From contig NC_064472.1 in assembly GCF_023343835.1 (NCBI RefSeq), positions 45,517,799-45,581,798 on the forward strand: 64,000 nt of DNA. Reading direction: 5' to 3'. The notes under the pieces are model-generated. The model had not been told where the DNA came from and did not search any database. It saw only the letters and a program-made list of their open reading frames with translations. The first letter of the stretch is position 1; every line of letters begins with the position of its first letter. Positions 47,626 through 59,849 of the stretch are shown here, in pieces. This DNA comes from Lagopus muta (Eukaryota > Chordata > Aves > Galliformes > Phasianidae). Position numbers and translations under genes: made by a program.

Positions 47626-50345
47626 AAAATCATGTGAGAGTTGATACAGCTTTGCTGCTGTGGCTGTAACACTATTTTTTCTCCACATATAATTAATGTA
47701 AACTATAGCAATCTCTCAAACTTTCTTACTGATAAAGCTGATCATGCAATTTCTCTGTCAGGAAAAAAAAAACATATCTGATTTCATTTCTGGCTTTGTG
47801 TATGAGACTTCTGTTTTCAACTGTGCTTTTATAAAAGTTGCCTCTTTGTGCTGTGAAGATGAGTGTGGGAGGTATTTTCAGACAACTGAGTGTGCATTAG
47901 CAGGCTCTGTGAGGCATCTTTGGAGATTGTGTTCTGGCATCCTGCAACCTCCAGCAGGCTGCTCAGCTCTAGATGGGTTGCTTTGAGTATGTGCCATGAA
48001 GAAGATTTGTGATCAACTTGTTCCTGTGTTTAACCCACACAGGAAGAAAGTCTGTTGGTTTTTCTCTCTTTTTTTCTGGTATTGTTATTGTTTTGTTGTT
48101 GTTGTTTTCCTCCAATTGTGATATTGAGGAAAGCTTTTGTTACAATGCAGCAGATCTTTCCCAGGCTTTATTTGCTGTGATAGCTAGCTGTGTATTTTAC
48201 AATAGAACTTCATGTCTCTTGTGCATCGTCATCCGTTTTGATATCCAACTCCTTCTATGACAGAAGATTTTCCAAAGAACAATGTATGTAGTAACAGGAC
48301 ATATAGTAGTAACATATATGTAGTAACATATCAATCGGAACTAGAAATAAGGAAATTTAGACATTGTGATGCCTCATTCATTTTGACAATTTCGCCTTCC
48401 ATGCTTAGATTTGATACTTGACACAAAATGCCTGACAATGCACAGAAACACTAATATTACAGTTCATATATCCTTTTTTTTTCTTTTTTTTTTCTTTTTT
48501 CTACCTTTCCTGTTCCTGGATAGTTCTGCTTGCATACAGGAAGCCTATTGCAGGCAAAGGTGATCTCCTGTATTTATGTAGGAAGAAGAGCAGCCAGGCT
48601 CTCAGTTCTTCAGCCTTCGTGATTTGGTGAGAAAACAGATCTAGCAGATGAGATGAAATGGCTTTTTTCTTCTAGACAACTGTTACAGTATGCCACACAA
48701 TTTGTCATACTACATCAGACTACCAGAACGCAGTTCAGTATGAATTATGTATCAGATAATAATTTTAAATAAGTTTCTAGGGAGTTATTTTTTAGCCTTT
48801 TAGGATTATTGAATTTCTTTTATGGATATAAAATCTGTAGCTCATGTGTGCCCTTCACAGAAGATATTAGCTTCAACTAATAAATTTATGAGGATGCTTT
48901 TTGTAACTGGCATCGTTCATGGTTCAGGAAGAATCAATTTAGTTTGAAATATTCATTAATGGAGAATGTGAATGGGTTGCACCATGTTGTGTAGTACATG
49001 GTATGAGAAGATATTTCCACTTTTAAGAAGATGTATGCTGGCTCATACATAAAGCTTGTCTGTAGGCTTGACGTGATTGGAAATGTCCTGTACTTCTCAG
49101 AATCTTCTGAAGTATTTGTGAAGAGAAGGAGCAGAGAACAAGGGACATTTGTAGAGTTTAATAACAGTAAAATATTTCAACTAGAATGGCACTTTACATA
49201 AAAAGAGAGATCAATTAGCAATTACTACTGTATTGAACTGATCTTGTTTCGAGTGTGTGTGGCTTTTAGAAAGCATATTCCCTTGCACCTGTGCTAATTA
49301 GGATAACTTAGAAAAAGCAAATTCTTAGTCATCATCCTCCGAGCCGTTTTCAGTTCCGTGTTTCTTTAATCTTTTTTCTTTAGATGTGCTTTGGACTTGG
49401 CCTGTTTTGTTCAGCTCTCATTTCATTAACATGTTTTCTGTTGTTATTTTTTTCTTAGTTTCTTAGTTCTTATTTAGCTCTGCTCTTACAGTTTATCATC
49501 TCTAACACTTCTGGTATTAATATTTGTTTGTGTCCTATTGCAGATTACTCTCATGTTGTCAGCTGTTTTTGTGAAATTATTGAGACTGAACGTGCAGAAA
49601 TAAAACATGGATTTTTGTGTAACTTGAATCGCATTTTTCATAGCTTCATTAGACCACAAGGAGTCAGGAATAACTACAGTGATAAAAGTAATCCTTTTTA
49701 AGTTATTGAGAATGCTACTGACTTTATGCAATCAGAGCTTTGTGGTAGATTTTTTTTCGATCACTGGTTAGAAAAACAAACTTTTGTAAACACTCATGAC
49801 AGTGCTCTAGCATTCTAGGTACGTCTGTACATGTATATTCTGCAAGCATCTCCAGTATCCTTGTAGCATTAGTTTGTTAACTAACTTGTATGTAAACTAA
49901 GTTTTTGTATCACAGTAATTTTCTGTTTCTCGGTAGCATTCATATAGACCTTTAAAATTGTGCCTTGTGATACCATTTGCCATTGGTCTAGCCTGTTAGA
50001 ATGTCTGAGTGCTTACACCAAAATTGGTTGTGTACCTTTTACTTTAGTGAAAACAAAAGACATACTAAAGCTACCATATTTTTCATCACACCCTCATCAT
50101 GAGGTTTCCATTTCAACCATGAGAATGTTCCTCAGCTTGGTACGTTATAAGTATTTCACTTCTTTCTGTGTTGAGAACTGATTAAAATGTTTTTGTCCTG
50201 AGCTGAAAGATGACATTTTTGTGCTTTTGTGATTAGTCTGACCTTTAAACAACAAATTATGCTAAAGCACATGTATGGCACAACTGCTGCTGCTGTTTCA
50301 AATCAGGTAGAGGGAATTATAAAGCTAACTATTTCTTTTTATACC
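47626..50345 (+). other. Intron 1 sequence without recognised features
   Basis: AT-rich intronic DNA. The pyrimidine-rich run near 48472-48510 is the only obvious simple repeat. I see no coding or structural RNA gene. Confidence 0.55.
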
Positions 50346-50347
50346 TA

Positions 50348-50927
50348 GGTTGTTCCAAAAGTAATGCCTCCTATTTTTACAACAATTACAACAGATACAA
50401 GAGCACAATAAAACTATTTGGTATAGCACATTTGCAGTTACAGAACATTCTTTTTCAATGTAGCCACCACCACTGACTATGCATTATCCCCAGCAATGAA
50501 CAAAAGCCTGCATGCTGCTCACATAAAAATCTTCATGGCATCCGGAATGTGGCCTGTCCTTTCATGTCCTTGCTGCTGCTGTTGAAATGCACCATCTGCT
50601 GCCTCGCTGTGCTCACAGTGAGCATAATCCACTGTTTGGTCTCCAGAAACGTTCAGCAAGCTTAATGGGTGCCTTTTTTTTTCTTTTTTTTTTTTTTCTT
50701 TTTTTTGCATGGAGGAATTCAGTGACACACCAATGCTTCATACGCATTTCTACGTCAGACTCCATTCTCTCAGAGTGCCCTTCTGCTGCCATCTGTCGCA
50801 TGGCAACAAAATGTAGTGGAATATTGATGGGAAGGTTTGGCCTCTACTGCCACGCCACCAACATCTGCCCCTGACACTGTTGGCCAGCATAAGAAAATAT
50901 GAGGCAGTTCTTTCAGAGCAGCCCTTG
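50348..50927 (-). mobile_element. Internally deleted mariner (galliform 'Galluhop'-like), copy 3
   Basis: The ends are imperfect inverted repeats: GGTTGTTCCAAAAGTAATGCC on the left and, reading inward from the right, GGGCTGCTCTGAAAG with ACTGCCTCAT. TA lies at both edges (50346-50347, 50928-50929), as expected for mariner. The minus strand starts a transposase N terminus (MESDVEMRMK, start near 50770) that breaks in an A-rich expansion (50674-50706 as T on +). Soon after, the sequence jumps to the 3' end. At about 580 bp it is roughly half the length of a full element and cannot encode a transposase. Confidence 0.75.
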
Positions 50928-50929
50928 TA

Positions 50930-51500
50930 CTATTCTTTTCATTTTATAATGCCATATCCTGAAGAACGGTATTTTTTGTACCAAAGGACATCTAAGTTAC
51001 TGGGATGATCATTAGCATAAAAATTGTACATAGTAAATCTTTCTGAAAGCTGTGAACACCTCTCCTAGGTACCTATCTTAGGTTTGTAAATTCTGCTTCT
51101 GAAGTTGCTGAAAGGAAGTGCTGGATTTAGTTGTAAGAGTCTAGAATACAGACTTTTTTTACATTGCTTGTCTTTATGAGACTAAATTAACTGAAAGCAG
51201 CTCAATTTTGTAACAGGCATCTTTACATTTGCTTTGCTGAGAGACTTGTAATCAGAGTTCCCCCACTTCAGAGAGTTGTGCAAGACATACTAGATACATA
51301 CAGAGCTGCAAAGCCAAGAACAGGGCTTACATGAGAGCCAGACCTACACTGTGAAGCCACAGAACAGATTGATTTGTATAAAAGCAATGCTGTTTTTTCA
51401 AGATGTTTATTACTCATTTCTGTAAGAGATGTTTGGGTTTCTCAGACCTCATGTTGCATATTTTACTGCACTTTATTTGACTTAATACTAAACAGTATAG
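50930..51500 (+). other. Intron 1 sequence without recognised features
   Basis: Ordinary AT-rich intron sequence. I see nothing in it. Confidence 0.5.
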
Positions 51501-51559
51501 CTTTTTTTTTTTTTTTAATTCATGAAGTCTTACATAGGCTGAGCTGAAAATGATGGCAG

Positions 51560-51916
51560 CTATGGATTGTCCTGTATATCTGTTACAGTTTTCCTGTGTT
51601 TCTCTTTCATCTCTTGTTCTGCAAAATGTGCAGCAAATACGTAGTAAGAGAATTTTATTTTTTTTCTCACTGTAGGGTCTGCTAGTAGTGCATTTTGTAC
51701 ATTGGCATGTATTTTTATCAGTTTCTTCCATTTAGCTACTGAATAGCTTTCTGCATTTACTTTCTTGTTAGCTATTAAGTGCCTTTTTGTATTCTCTTCA
51801 GTAATTCTATACAAAACTAAAGGTGACAAACGCTTATTGGCCTCAGTCATTTCCTGTAAATTCTTCATGCTTGGAGCTGTCTGACAACTGAACTTCAGTG
51901 AGCTAAGAGTGTACAC
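51560..51916 (-). other. Unexplained antisense ORF in intron 1 (possible old retrocopy or exon)
   Basis: An open frame of about 118 codons lies antisense to FAM174A. The first ATG-encoded Met leads MKNLQEMTEANKRLS, and later segments (VAKWKKLIKIHANVQNALL, YYVFAAHFAEQEMKEKH) have the charged, amphipathic composition of a real helical protein rather than of translated AT-rich DNA. The stop is at 51560, and a run of 15 A on the minus strand follows 44 nt later (51516 to 51502). I do not recognise the family. It could be a retrocopy, a lineage-specific exon or chance. Confidence 0.3.
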
Positions 51917-52052
51917 TGTAATTACACTAACTTTTTAAAATTCATGATCTGTCTCAGTGTAGCAGTGTTTTATGGGGATAATTCTCTTATACTGTTGAAA
52001 TTGGAAGCAGGATGAAATTAATAGAACTTATATATCTCAAAATACATTTCAG

Positions 52053-52187
52053 GCTCAGAAGACATAACAGGAAAACAAGAAGATATGGAGTTTTGGATAC
52101 AAACATAGAAAACATGGAGCTGACACCACTAGAGCAAGATGATGATGATGATGATACAACACTATTTGATGCCAATCATCCTCGAAG
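52053..52187 (+). CDS. FAM174A: FAM174A exon 2 (conserved cytoplasmic tail)
   Basis: This exon encodes the most conserved part of the family: a basic juxtamembrane stretch ([14 protein letters not shown]), then [13 protein letters not shown], six Asp residues, and [10 protein letters not shown]. The acceptor is TTTCAG|GCTCAG and the donor is CGAAG|GTTTGT. The first base completes the Arg codon left by exon 1, giving VR-LRRHNRK, which matches the human order VRMRRRNRK as I remember it. The exon is 135 bp (codons 88 to 133, partial at both ends). YGVL resembles a YxxPhi tyrosine sorting signal, which would fit a Golgi or endolysosomal membrane protein, but this is inference. The Asp run is encoded by six consecutive GAT codons (52138-52155), a small coding microsatellite that could vary in length. 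Confidence 0.95.
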
Positions 52188-53329
52188 GTTTGTATGGAGG
52201 AGCTGAATGTATGTCTACAAATAGAAATGAAGGTGTACAGATGATAAGAAGCTTGACTGAGGATGCTTAGTATTTTGTTTAATATGTATGTAGTTGGAGA
52301 CGTACTGTCAAAATAAATTGAATTTTTAATTTAAATTAATTTTAAATTTAGTAGGCAAGAGGGTGAGGTTAGTACTTCAGTTCTTGATCTACTCTAGAAC
52401 GTGAACACCTTTGTCTTTGATTTTGTCTTTGACATATGAGTTCCAGAGAAAGTCAACAACTAATTTATCAGCTTTACACACTTCAATTATTCCATTCTTG
52501 GATATTTTACTCTTGTCACTTACTGAGTGTATAAGGAGATAGAAACAAGAATAATAAGAACAGAAGTATTGTTTAGGTCAAGGTACTTTACAGCTATAAA
52601 ACAGTACACCTCTATTGGCAATTGATTTTAAGTGTTACCTAAGGAAAAAAATTATGATGTAGTATTGTAGATTTAAAAAAAAAAAACAAAAAAAGAACCA
52701 AAAAAACCCAAAAAAACTGTCCTAATTTCCAAATGCTCAGCTTCTTTTAAAATTGAAGTACTAGGCAAATTATCATGTCCTTTAGCTAAACCAAACAATT
52801 TGGAAATATTTGAAAGTATCTTTCTGATTCCCTGATCCAGACCATTTTTAGTATAATCGTTAGGATGACATATGATCTAAATAATTTGAATACATTAGAA
52901 GTATTTCATTTATCTGATGACATAGCTATTGTCAGATAAGTATTTATCAGTATCAGCGTATGAAATTCCTCACATACTATGTTACCTTCTTGATGAGAGA
53001 ACTTCTACTATTTAAATACTGTTTATTTTAATAGTGTCAACTTCAGATGAAAACTAAAAATACCCAATGTTTTCACCCAAGCCCAAACACTTAGAAAAAG
53101 TGGGAAAAAAGTGGGATTATTTCTTTTCTGTGGGCCTGCAAAACAGCCTAAGATTTGATAGTGTTAGCTTACAGAAGAGGTGATGTCAAGATTGAGCCAC
53201 ATTGCAAGAAGAGCAATTGTATTCAAGTAACTGAGTGTCCTGACTGAATTTCTGCATATGTTTCTGTTTAATTGCTAAGGGAATTTACTGAATAGAAGTA
53301 CTACTCTCACAAGTGAATGAATAGAAAAT
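52188..53329 (+). other. FAM174A intron 2, first part
   Basis: Begins at the GTTTGT donor. AT-rich, with an A-rich simple stretch at about 52673-52717. Nothing else is recognised. Confidence 0.6.
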
Positions 53330-54060
53330 CATAGAATCATTAAGATTGGAAAAGGCCTTTAAGACCATCAAGTCCAGCTATCAACCCATCATCACCATGC
53401 CCGCAAACCACGTCCCTAAGTGTCACATCTACAAATTTCCTCAGTACCTCCAGGGGTGATGACTCCACCACTTGCTTGGGCAGCCTCTTCCAACGCCTGA
53501 CCACTTTTTCAGAGGAAAATTTTTTCCTTATATCCAACCTAAACTTCCCTCGGTGCAACTTTAGTCATTACATCTCGTCATCTTGTTGTTATCGAGGAAA
53601 AGAGACTGATCCCACCTTGCACAACCTCCTTTTAGATAGTTCTAGAGAATGATAAGGTATCCCTAGAACCTTCTCTTCTACAGACAGAACAATCCCAATT
53701 CCCTCAGCTACTCCTCATAAGACTTGAGGTTCATACCCTTCACTAACTTTTTTGTTGTTTGGACACTCGAGCACTTCAGCGTCTTTCTTGTAGTTAGGGG
53801 CCCAAAACTGACCACAACACTGAAGGTGTACCATTGCTAAAGCTGAGTACAGTGTGATTCTGCTTGTTCTGGCTACACCAATCCTGTGTAGGATGCTGCT
53901 GGCCTTGTTGGCCATCTGGGCACACTGCTGGCTTATGTTCAGCAGGCATCCCACATGATTTTCAGCTGTGCAGCTTTCCAGACACACTGCCCTAAGTTTC
54001 TAGCATTGTATGGAGACGTGACTGAAGTGCAGCACCTAGCACTTGGTTGTTGAACAACTG
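53330..54060 (-). mobile_element. Old CR1 fragment in intron 2
   Basis: The 3' end starts at AATCATAGAATCATTAAGATT. The antisense CR1 C-terminal text follows (minus-strand peptide RWKRLPKQVVESSPLEVL, then ALAMVHLQCCGQFWAPNYKK). Multiple substitutions and frameshifts mark it as an old copy. It fades near 54060. Confidence 0.85.
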
Positions 54061-54639
54061 GCATTCAGCTTAAGAAAACGCTACTGTTTTTTCAGGAGTG
54101 CTCAGAAAGTAAGTGCTTAAGTGATGAAAGACAACATTTCTGAAATGGGAGATTGAGAAAGCAAATATTTTAAGTTATATTCCACAAATGTATGTTGAAA
54201 GCTTGCTGTGTTCTCCTCTATATAGAGACAAGCTGTCAAAATTTCGCAAGTTATGTTTATCTTGAAATTGTGCATAGGAGAATATGAAGAATTGTGGTGG
54301 ACAATCTGAATATGTTCAGCAAAACTGTCAGTAGTTCTTGGTAGAATACTGCTGATACTTTGCAAAGGGACAGCATTTCCAGGAAGGAAGCTTAAAAACT
54401 AATGTGGAGTACTTTTAAAATATATATATGTATCAGTAATTGGAAATACACTTTTGTCAATTTCATTCATCCTGTTGTGTCTGCATGACAACCTGTGTAA
54501 GTTTCACACTGGGCAGCTAAGCTCCACACTGTTTACACAATCTCCTCAGGGAGAAAATATGATGAAGAGATGCTCACGCGTTAAAATAAGGACAGGGAGA
54601 TTACTCTCAAATACAGGCACAAGCCAGACATACTCAGCT
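54061..54639 (+). other. Intron 2 sequence without recognised features
   Basis: AT-rich DNA with a short TA-repeat near 54420. Nothing else is seen. Confidence 0.5.
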
Positions 54640-54640
54640 T

Positions 54641-54790
54641 AATCATAGAATCACAAAGTTGGAAAGGGCGTACAAGATCATCTAGTCCAACCGCCCTCCC
54701 ACCACCATTGCTACCACAAGCCTCTAAACCATATCTTGTACCTCTTCATCCAGACACCTCTTGAACACTACCTTCCTGGGCAGCCATCTC
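54641..54790 (-). mobile_element. Short CR1 3' end
   Basis: AATCATAGAATCACAAAGTT followed by GGAAAGG and ATCATCTAGTCCAACC is the antisense CR1 3' UTR. Similarity fades after about 150 bp. The following 120 bp (to about 54910) is moderately GC-rich and unassigned. Confidence 0.8.
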
Positions 54791-54910
54791 AGGAAGTGGC
54801 AGGTCCCTGTTGAACCAGCTGGAGTGGTGCTGCTCTGACATGGGGCACTGCTTGCCTTGGTGAACAGAGGTCAACCCTGTGGCCTCTCCTACTACCAGAA
54901 CCCTGCCACA

Positions 54911-56379
54911 TAGGCTCAATATACACCTAAATAATCATTGTTCCCTAATTAGGGAGTACAAAATGTGTAAGGAATCAAAACAACTGAAACAACTTGATGA
55001 TAAAACTGAAACAATTTAATGATAGGAATACCTCAGATAATTTCAAATGATATTTTCACTTTTTCACAATTCCAGTGATTTGGAGCTTGCTTCTATTTTT
55101 TATTTTAGAATAATGCAAATATGCAGTCAGGTGTGGAACAACTATGAAACTAGCAAGAGAGGTCTTGAGTAGGTTTTGATTTTAATCCCTGTGTGTCATG
55201 GGCAAATCAGTGTTGCAGTTTTGCATAACTACAGTCACTCAGCTTATTCAGTTCATAACTTTCTTATCGCCATAGATCAGAATGGAATGTATTCAAAAAC
55301 TAAACACAGTCTCAGGAAAGTAGGTGTATAGTTAACACATTCTGGTGTGTCCATATGTTTTTCTCATAGACAACAAATTATGGAAGCAGTCACGTATACA
55401 AAAGAGTTGTGTGTTTCTGTATGACTTGCTGTAGACTGCAGTAGTATTCATTCTGCCTTGCTTTCTTTTCTAATTGAATCAACGAAGATCTTTTGTTTTA
55501 AGGTGTTAGTGCACGGTTCAGTACATTTTGTTAGAAAGTTTTAGGCCTGTTTTGTGTAAGCTGCTTTTTGAATCTTTATAAGGCAGAGCAGAGAAGCTGG
55601 TTTCACTCCTAAAATAAGCGTGGCTGTGTTAGTTGTTGTGCTGATATGGTAACTACCTTGTTGCAGTTTCCTTTCGTTGCTGTATGAAAAAAGCAGCATA
55701 GGTGCAACTTAGGTGTCTTCCTCTTGTCACCAGTTTAGTGCTCTGTATACCGTGTTGTCTCTGTGCCTTACCTGAATCTTACCTGAATGTGAAGTCTTAA
55801 CTCTTTTGTCCAGTAACTTACTGTTGCATGTCAAAATTTGAAATTCTGGCCTTTGGTTTCTCATCGTGCGTTTTGGCCTAGATACTGTCCCCCTAGAGGG
55901 ACAGTGTCTTGCAAGCACATCCTTAGTTTTTGAAGCTGTGTATACAAGTTTGTGGTCCTCATTAAATCACTTCATGCATGCAGTACTTGCTAGTTACAGT
56001 ATGTTAATGAGAGTTAGCAAAATTTCAGTCTTACGCGGTGTTTAATCTCACAGACTGTATGTCTTACATATATGTTTGTATATATACATATGGTTTTTAG
56101 TTTTGTTATATATATATTATTTTTTTTTTATATATGCGTAGAATATATAAAAACAAAACTGAAAAACATGGAGGTCTAATAACTATTTTGGAGGTTTAAA
56201 TGAACAGTGTTTTGTGGCATTTCACTTCACTGTAATGTGGTAACTACCTGTTTTTATGAACAAATTTAATAATAAAGAATTGCACCCTTTTTGTCTTAAT
56301 GTTTGGTCTTTAAAAATGTAGAGTAACATTACCCTTGAAACAGCATTTCACATTAATGCATGTGTTTCTTCTGTTGTAG
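54911..56379 (+). other. Intron 2 distal part
   Basis: AT-rich DNA, including a TA/TATA-rich low-complexity stretch at about 56060-56150. It ends at the pyrimidine tract and AG used for exon 3. Confidence 0.5.
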
Positions 56380-56401
56380 ATTAGTACGTGCCTTGCAGTG
56401 A
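56380..56401 (+). CDS. FAM174A: FAM174A exon 3, last codons and stop (acceptor choice uncertain)
   Basis: Exon 2 ends on AG of an Arg/Ser codon. The best downstream acceptor is TTTCTTCTGTTGTAG|ATTAG, which has a good pyrimidine tract. It gives Arg133 and then LVRALQ and TGA at 56399-56401, for a protein of 139 residues. The human protein, as I recall it, stops right after the corresponding PRR, so this bird tail would be six residues longer. A second acceptor, CCTTGCAG|TGAAATAAC at 56398/56399, would end the protein with Ser-Glu-Ile-Thr instead. A third AG at 56384 is also in range. I chose the first because its pyrimidine tract is the strongest. A spliced transcript would settle the exact C terminus. 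Confidence 0.65.
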
Positions 56402-56928
56402 AATAACTTAATTCTTGAACCAGACGAGACTGCTTCACACGAGGAATAGGAAGCAAGAAGATGTGTAAGCTGGGGAGAGGCTAATTGAAACTTAGCATAC
56501 TGCAGCATCCTTAGTTTGTTCCATAAATACTGTATCAATTTGGTGTACCTTCCTGTATATAGAGAATTGTAAAGCCTGAGGAGAGAGGGTGCACTAAAAC
56601 GAAAACCTATTTGGAAGGGAGATTACTTTTAAAACAGGGTATTTTTTGTTTGTTCTAAATCTTGTATGCCGTAAGTGTGGTATACAATTTTTCTACAACA
56701 ATCTGGAATGTTAACAGGTTTTTGGCTGATATTAAATTATAAGTAAACTTAACCTGTGTAGATTACTCAGAATTGTTATAACTCACTTTTAACTGAGGAG
56801 ATGCTTTACCCTTTGCAAATAAAAAGCCAAACTACTGCCTTTCACGTTGAGATTTTTTTTTTAACTAATAAACTTGTTATGTGTAAGTTTAAGTGAAAAA
56901 ATAAACCTGTTTACAATGTTTCTAGTAT
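56402..56928 (+). other. FAM174A: FAM174A 3' UTR (proximal form)
   Basis: AT-rich sequence after the stop codon with no repeat I recognise. It ends at a cluster of polyadenylation signals. The 3' end near 56925 is inferred from the last AATAAA and the GT-rich stretch that follows (AGTGTGTTTTT from 56931). Longer forms are possible because further AATAAA copies occur downstream (for example near 57739 and 58367). Confidence 0.6.
56818..56905 (+). promoter_or_regulatory. Cluster of three AATAAA polyadenylation signals
   Basis: AATAAA occurs at 56818-56823, 56867-56872 and 56900-56905. The last is followed about 25 bp later by a TG/T-rich downstream element, making it the best candidate for the FAM174A mRNA 3' end. 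Confidence 0.6.
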
Positions 56929-59849
56929 TTAGTGTGTTTTTCAGCACTATATAGATATTAAGGATATTACTAATAGGGTCTTACTAAACATAGTAATGCC
57001 TCATCTTTTGCTGTTAAGTCAATTTCTTTTTAAGGGCCATCTTTAACTGATGTGAAACAACTCTTGCTCCGCTGACTTAGTGGTGTCAGCATTCAGACCT
57101 TTGATGAAGCAGACATCAGGACTTTAGGTAAAGTTCCTTACTTTTGCAGTCTGTATTCTTTTGTGCTTTAGATCTGGGGAAAATACTAAACTTGAACCAT
57201 AACTCTAAAGTGAAAAGGTGACATCAGAAGCAGCAGTTACTTTGAAATATGCAGTAGCATTCACATGTAGTTTGTTTTCTTTAGCCAGTGTCCTAAAATT
57301 TAATGGAATAACTTTTAAAATAGAGAAGACGTGATTTTTTTAAAAATGTTTCACATCCTACAATGCTCTTAAATATTATGGATGAAATGTAGAAATTTCA
57401 GGCTGTTAAAATTACATTGGTGTAATTGTAACACTAATTTTGTACATCTAATCTCAAGGTATAAACTTGCAAACAGACTCTTTTTCCTGATTGTTCAGTC
57501 CCTTTTTGGAGGAGTATAGGAATATCTTCAAGACTACTTTTATAACAATGGGGAGTTGTCTGCCATACATATCTATATATATATCTTTAAAATTCTCTGC
57601 TAGCTGATTTGTACTGAGCCCTATTTATTTTGCCATAGTGAAACCTTAGACTGGGTTTGAAGTAATCAGTCTTCCAAGCTAATGTTCATCTACAGTTTCC
57701 TCATGTGCCACAGTCTGCTGGGAAATACATTGTATTTACAATAAATTGAAGTAATTTTATTTCCTCTCCTCTTGTACACATTTTTTTTTCCATCCATAGT
57801 TAAAGATAAAACTGAAGTGAGAACACAGGCCTGATTTTTTTGACGAGTCTTAGCTGGGAAATCTAGAAAGAAATATTGCAAAAAATAGCTGTGTCATTGG
57901 CTGCGAGTGAGAGAGCAACAAGTTACATGGTAGAGGTAAAGCATGTTATTCCCATATGAGAAGGGGACCAACATCATTAAAAGGTCAGTGTAACTGCATA
58001 TTTTCTAGCAGTGTTGCATGTTAAGCTTAGCAGTGGCGACCATCTTCCTGACTTCCTAGACTTGTTTTAATTCTGCACAATCTTTTTAAGCTTTGAGCTG
58101 AATGTATCCTGAAGAGCTGTTTTGTTTGCCAAGCATACATACTTGAAGTGTTTATGTGCGGCAGGGAATCTGGGAGTACTTACTTTGTAAGCTCTTGTCT
58201 GTTCCAAGTAAATCTGGAGATTTTCCTGGAGGGAAAAAAAAAAATGTTATTTACATTCCTGAGCAAATTTTCCAGGTTTAAAAAAAAAGGTGGGGGATTT
58301 GTGCCATCAAAATTATTAGCCTCTATTTTCTAGCATGAGTGGTTATAGAAAAGTTACAGAACTGGTAATAAATTGAGACAATTGTGTTTTCTGGTATTCC
58401 AGATGCTGTGTGTTTTGTGGTGCCTAACTCCTCAATGCTTTCCTGACCATATGTAATTTTAGGAGTTGAATTTGGCTGTCACTGGCACTAAGTTATTCTA
58501 AAAGGCTTGTATTGCACCTATCTTGGACATAACTGAGCAGCTGGAAATCTGCTCTAAATTTTATTTTATTTTATTTTGGGTTTTTTTGTTTGTTTGTTTG
58601 TTTGTTTATTTATTTATTTATTTATTTTGAGAGAGAGAAAGATTAAAGGGGAATTGTATGTCTGCATAATATTATGTCTGTGTGGTGGTTGGTAACGCGG
58701 TATAAAAGGCTTTCAATCTGTCCCAACGGTATGCCATGAAAGTCTTTTATTGAAGTGGTAACACATGCTCAGTGATACCTAATCTCAGAACTTTTCCATG
58801 TGTGGTATATTGAGCATTTGGCAGTGCTGGAACTTAAAGAGTGAAAGGAGCTTACCTGCTTCAGCTATACTTGATCCAGCCTATTTAGCATCCTCTTTGA
58901 GTAAGATGTTTGTGAAATAGTTTGATGTCATGTAGATCTAGTTTTCAGAAAACAGTATTTAGAGATGGGTCCTTTTCCTGCTGAAGCAACATGTTACTTG
59001 AATACAACACGTGTGTTTGCTGATTTCTCTGCTAAAATTTTCATCTGGCAAATAGTGAAAAGGTTGATATATATATACTTAAACAGATTTTTTCCCTAAA
59101 TGAAATGGAAGTGGGTTGTCAGATCCCACTTTAGTTGTTTGCTCAGTGATTGAAGCCTTATGCATAACTTTGCATTAAATTATTTTCCTGAATTTTAAAA
59201 TTTTAAAATAAAAACTTTTTTTTTTCCCCATCACCCCTTCCCTGAATAAACAATATTATTTACCATATTTTCAGCTTGAGTGCTCTCTCTACATAATGTG
59301 GAATTGAAGCCTTAGGATTTTGTAGCAACTTTAGAACCACACAATATTAGAAGCTGAGTATGCAGGAAACATAATTTTAAATAAATATGAATAACCACAT
59401 GTAGTATGCTGAGACATGACAGGATTAGGAGTTTTTAGCTCATTTTCACAGATAGGCAATGGTACTGGGACTTATTTGCCTGAGCAGCTGTGGTGTTTCT
59501 GGTTCCAGTGTTACACAGAAGTATCAGAGCTCCTGTGTGCAATACAGATGTAACTAAAGCGTTTATAGTCCTCTGGATATGAACACAGAGAATGATTAAG
59601 AGTTTAGTTGATGACCTTGCCTACTCTCGCTGTCCTTCAGAAAACCTCTTAAATTCATCTGGTTTGCTACAAGTTTCAAGAAAAGGAATGGTAAGGTAAT
59701 AAATGTGGCAAAGTTTATTATAAAATGTGTTGCTCTTTATTTTGAGTTTTAATGTGAAAAATCACATTGCCCTTAATGGAGATGTATCTGTTATCACTAT
59801 CTAAAAACTGAAATGTTACTCTCAATTTATAACAGCATAGTCCTTACAT
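56929..59849 (+). other. FAM174A downstream flank
   Basis: AT-rich sequence that could hold a longer alternative 3' UTR. It includes the simple repeat at 58555-58627. No coding or RNA gene is recognised. Confidence 0.5.
58555..58627. repeat. Compound simple repeat (TTTTA)n-(TTTG)n-(TTTA)n
   Basis: Successive short tandem units of TTTTA, TTTG and TTTA are directly visible. Confidence 0.9.
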
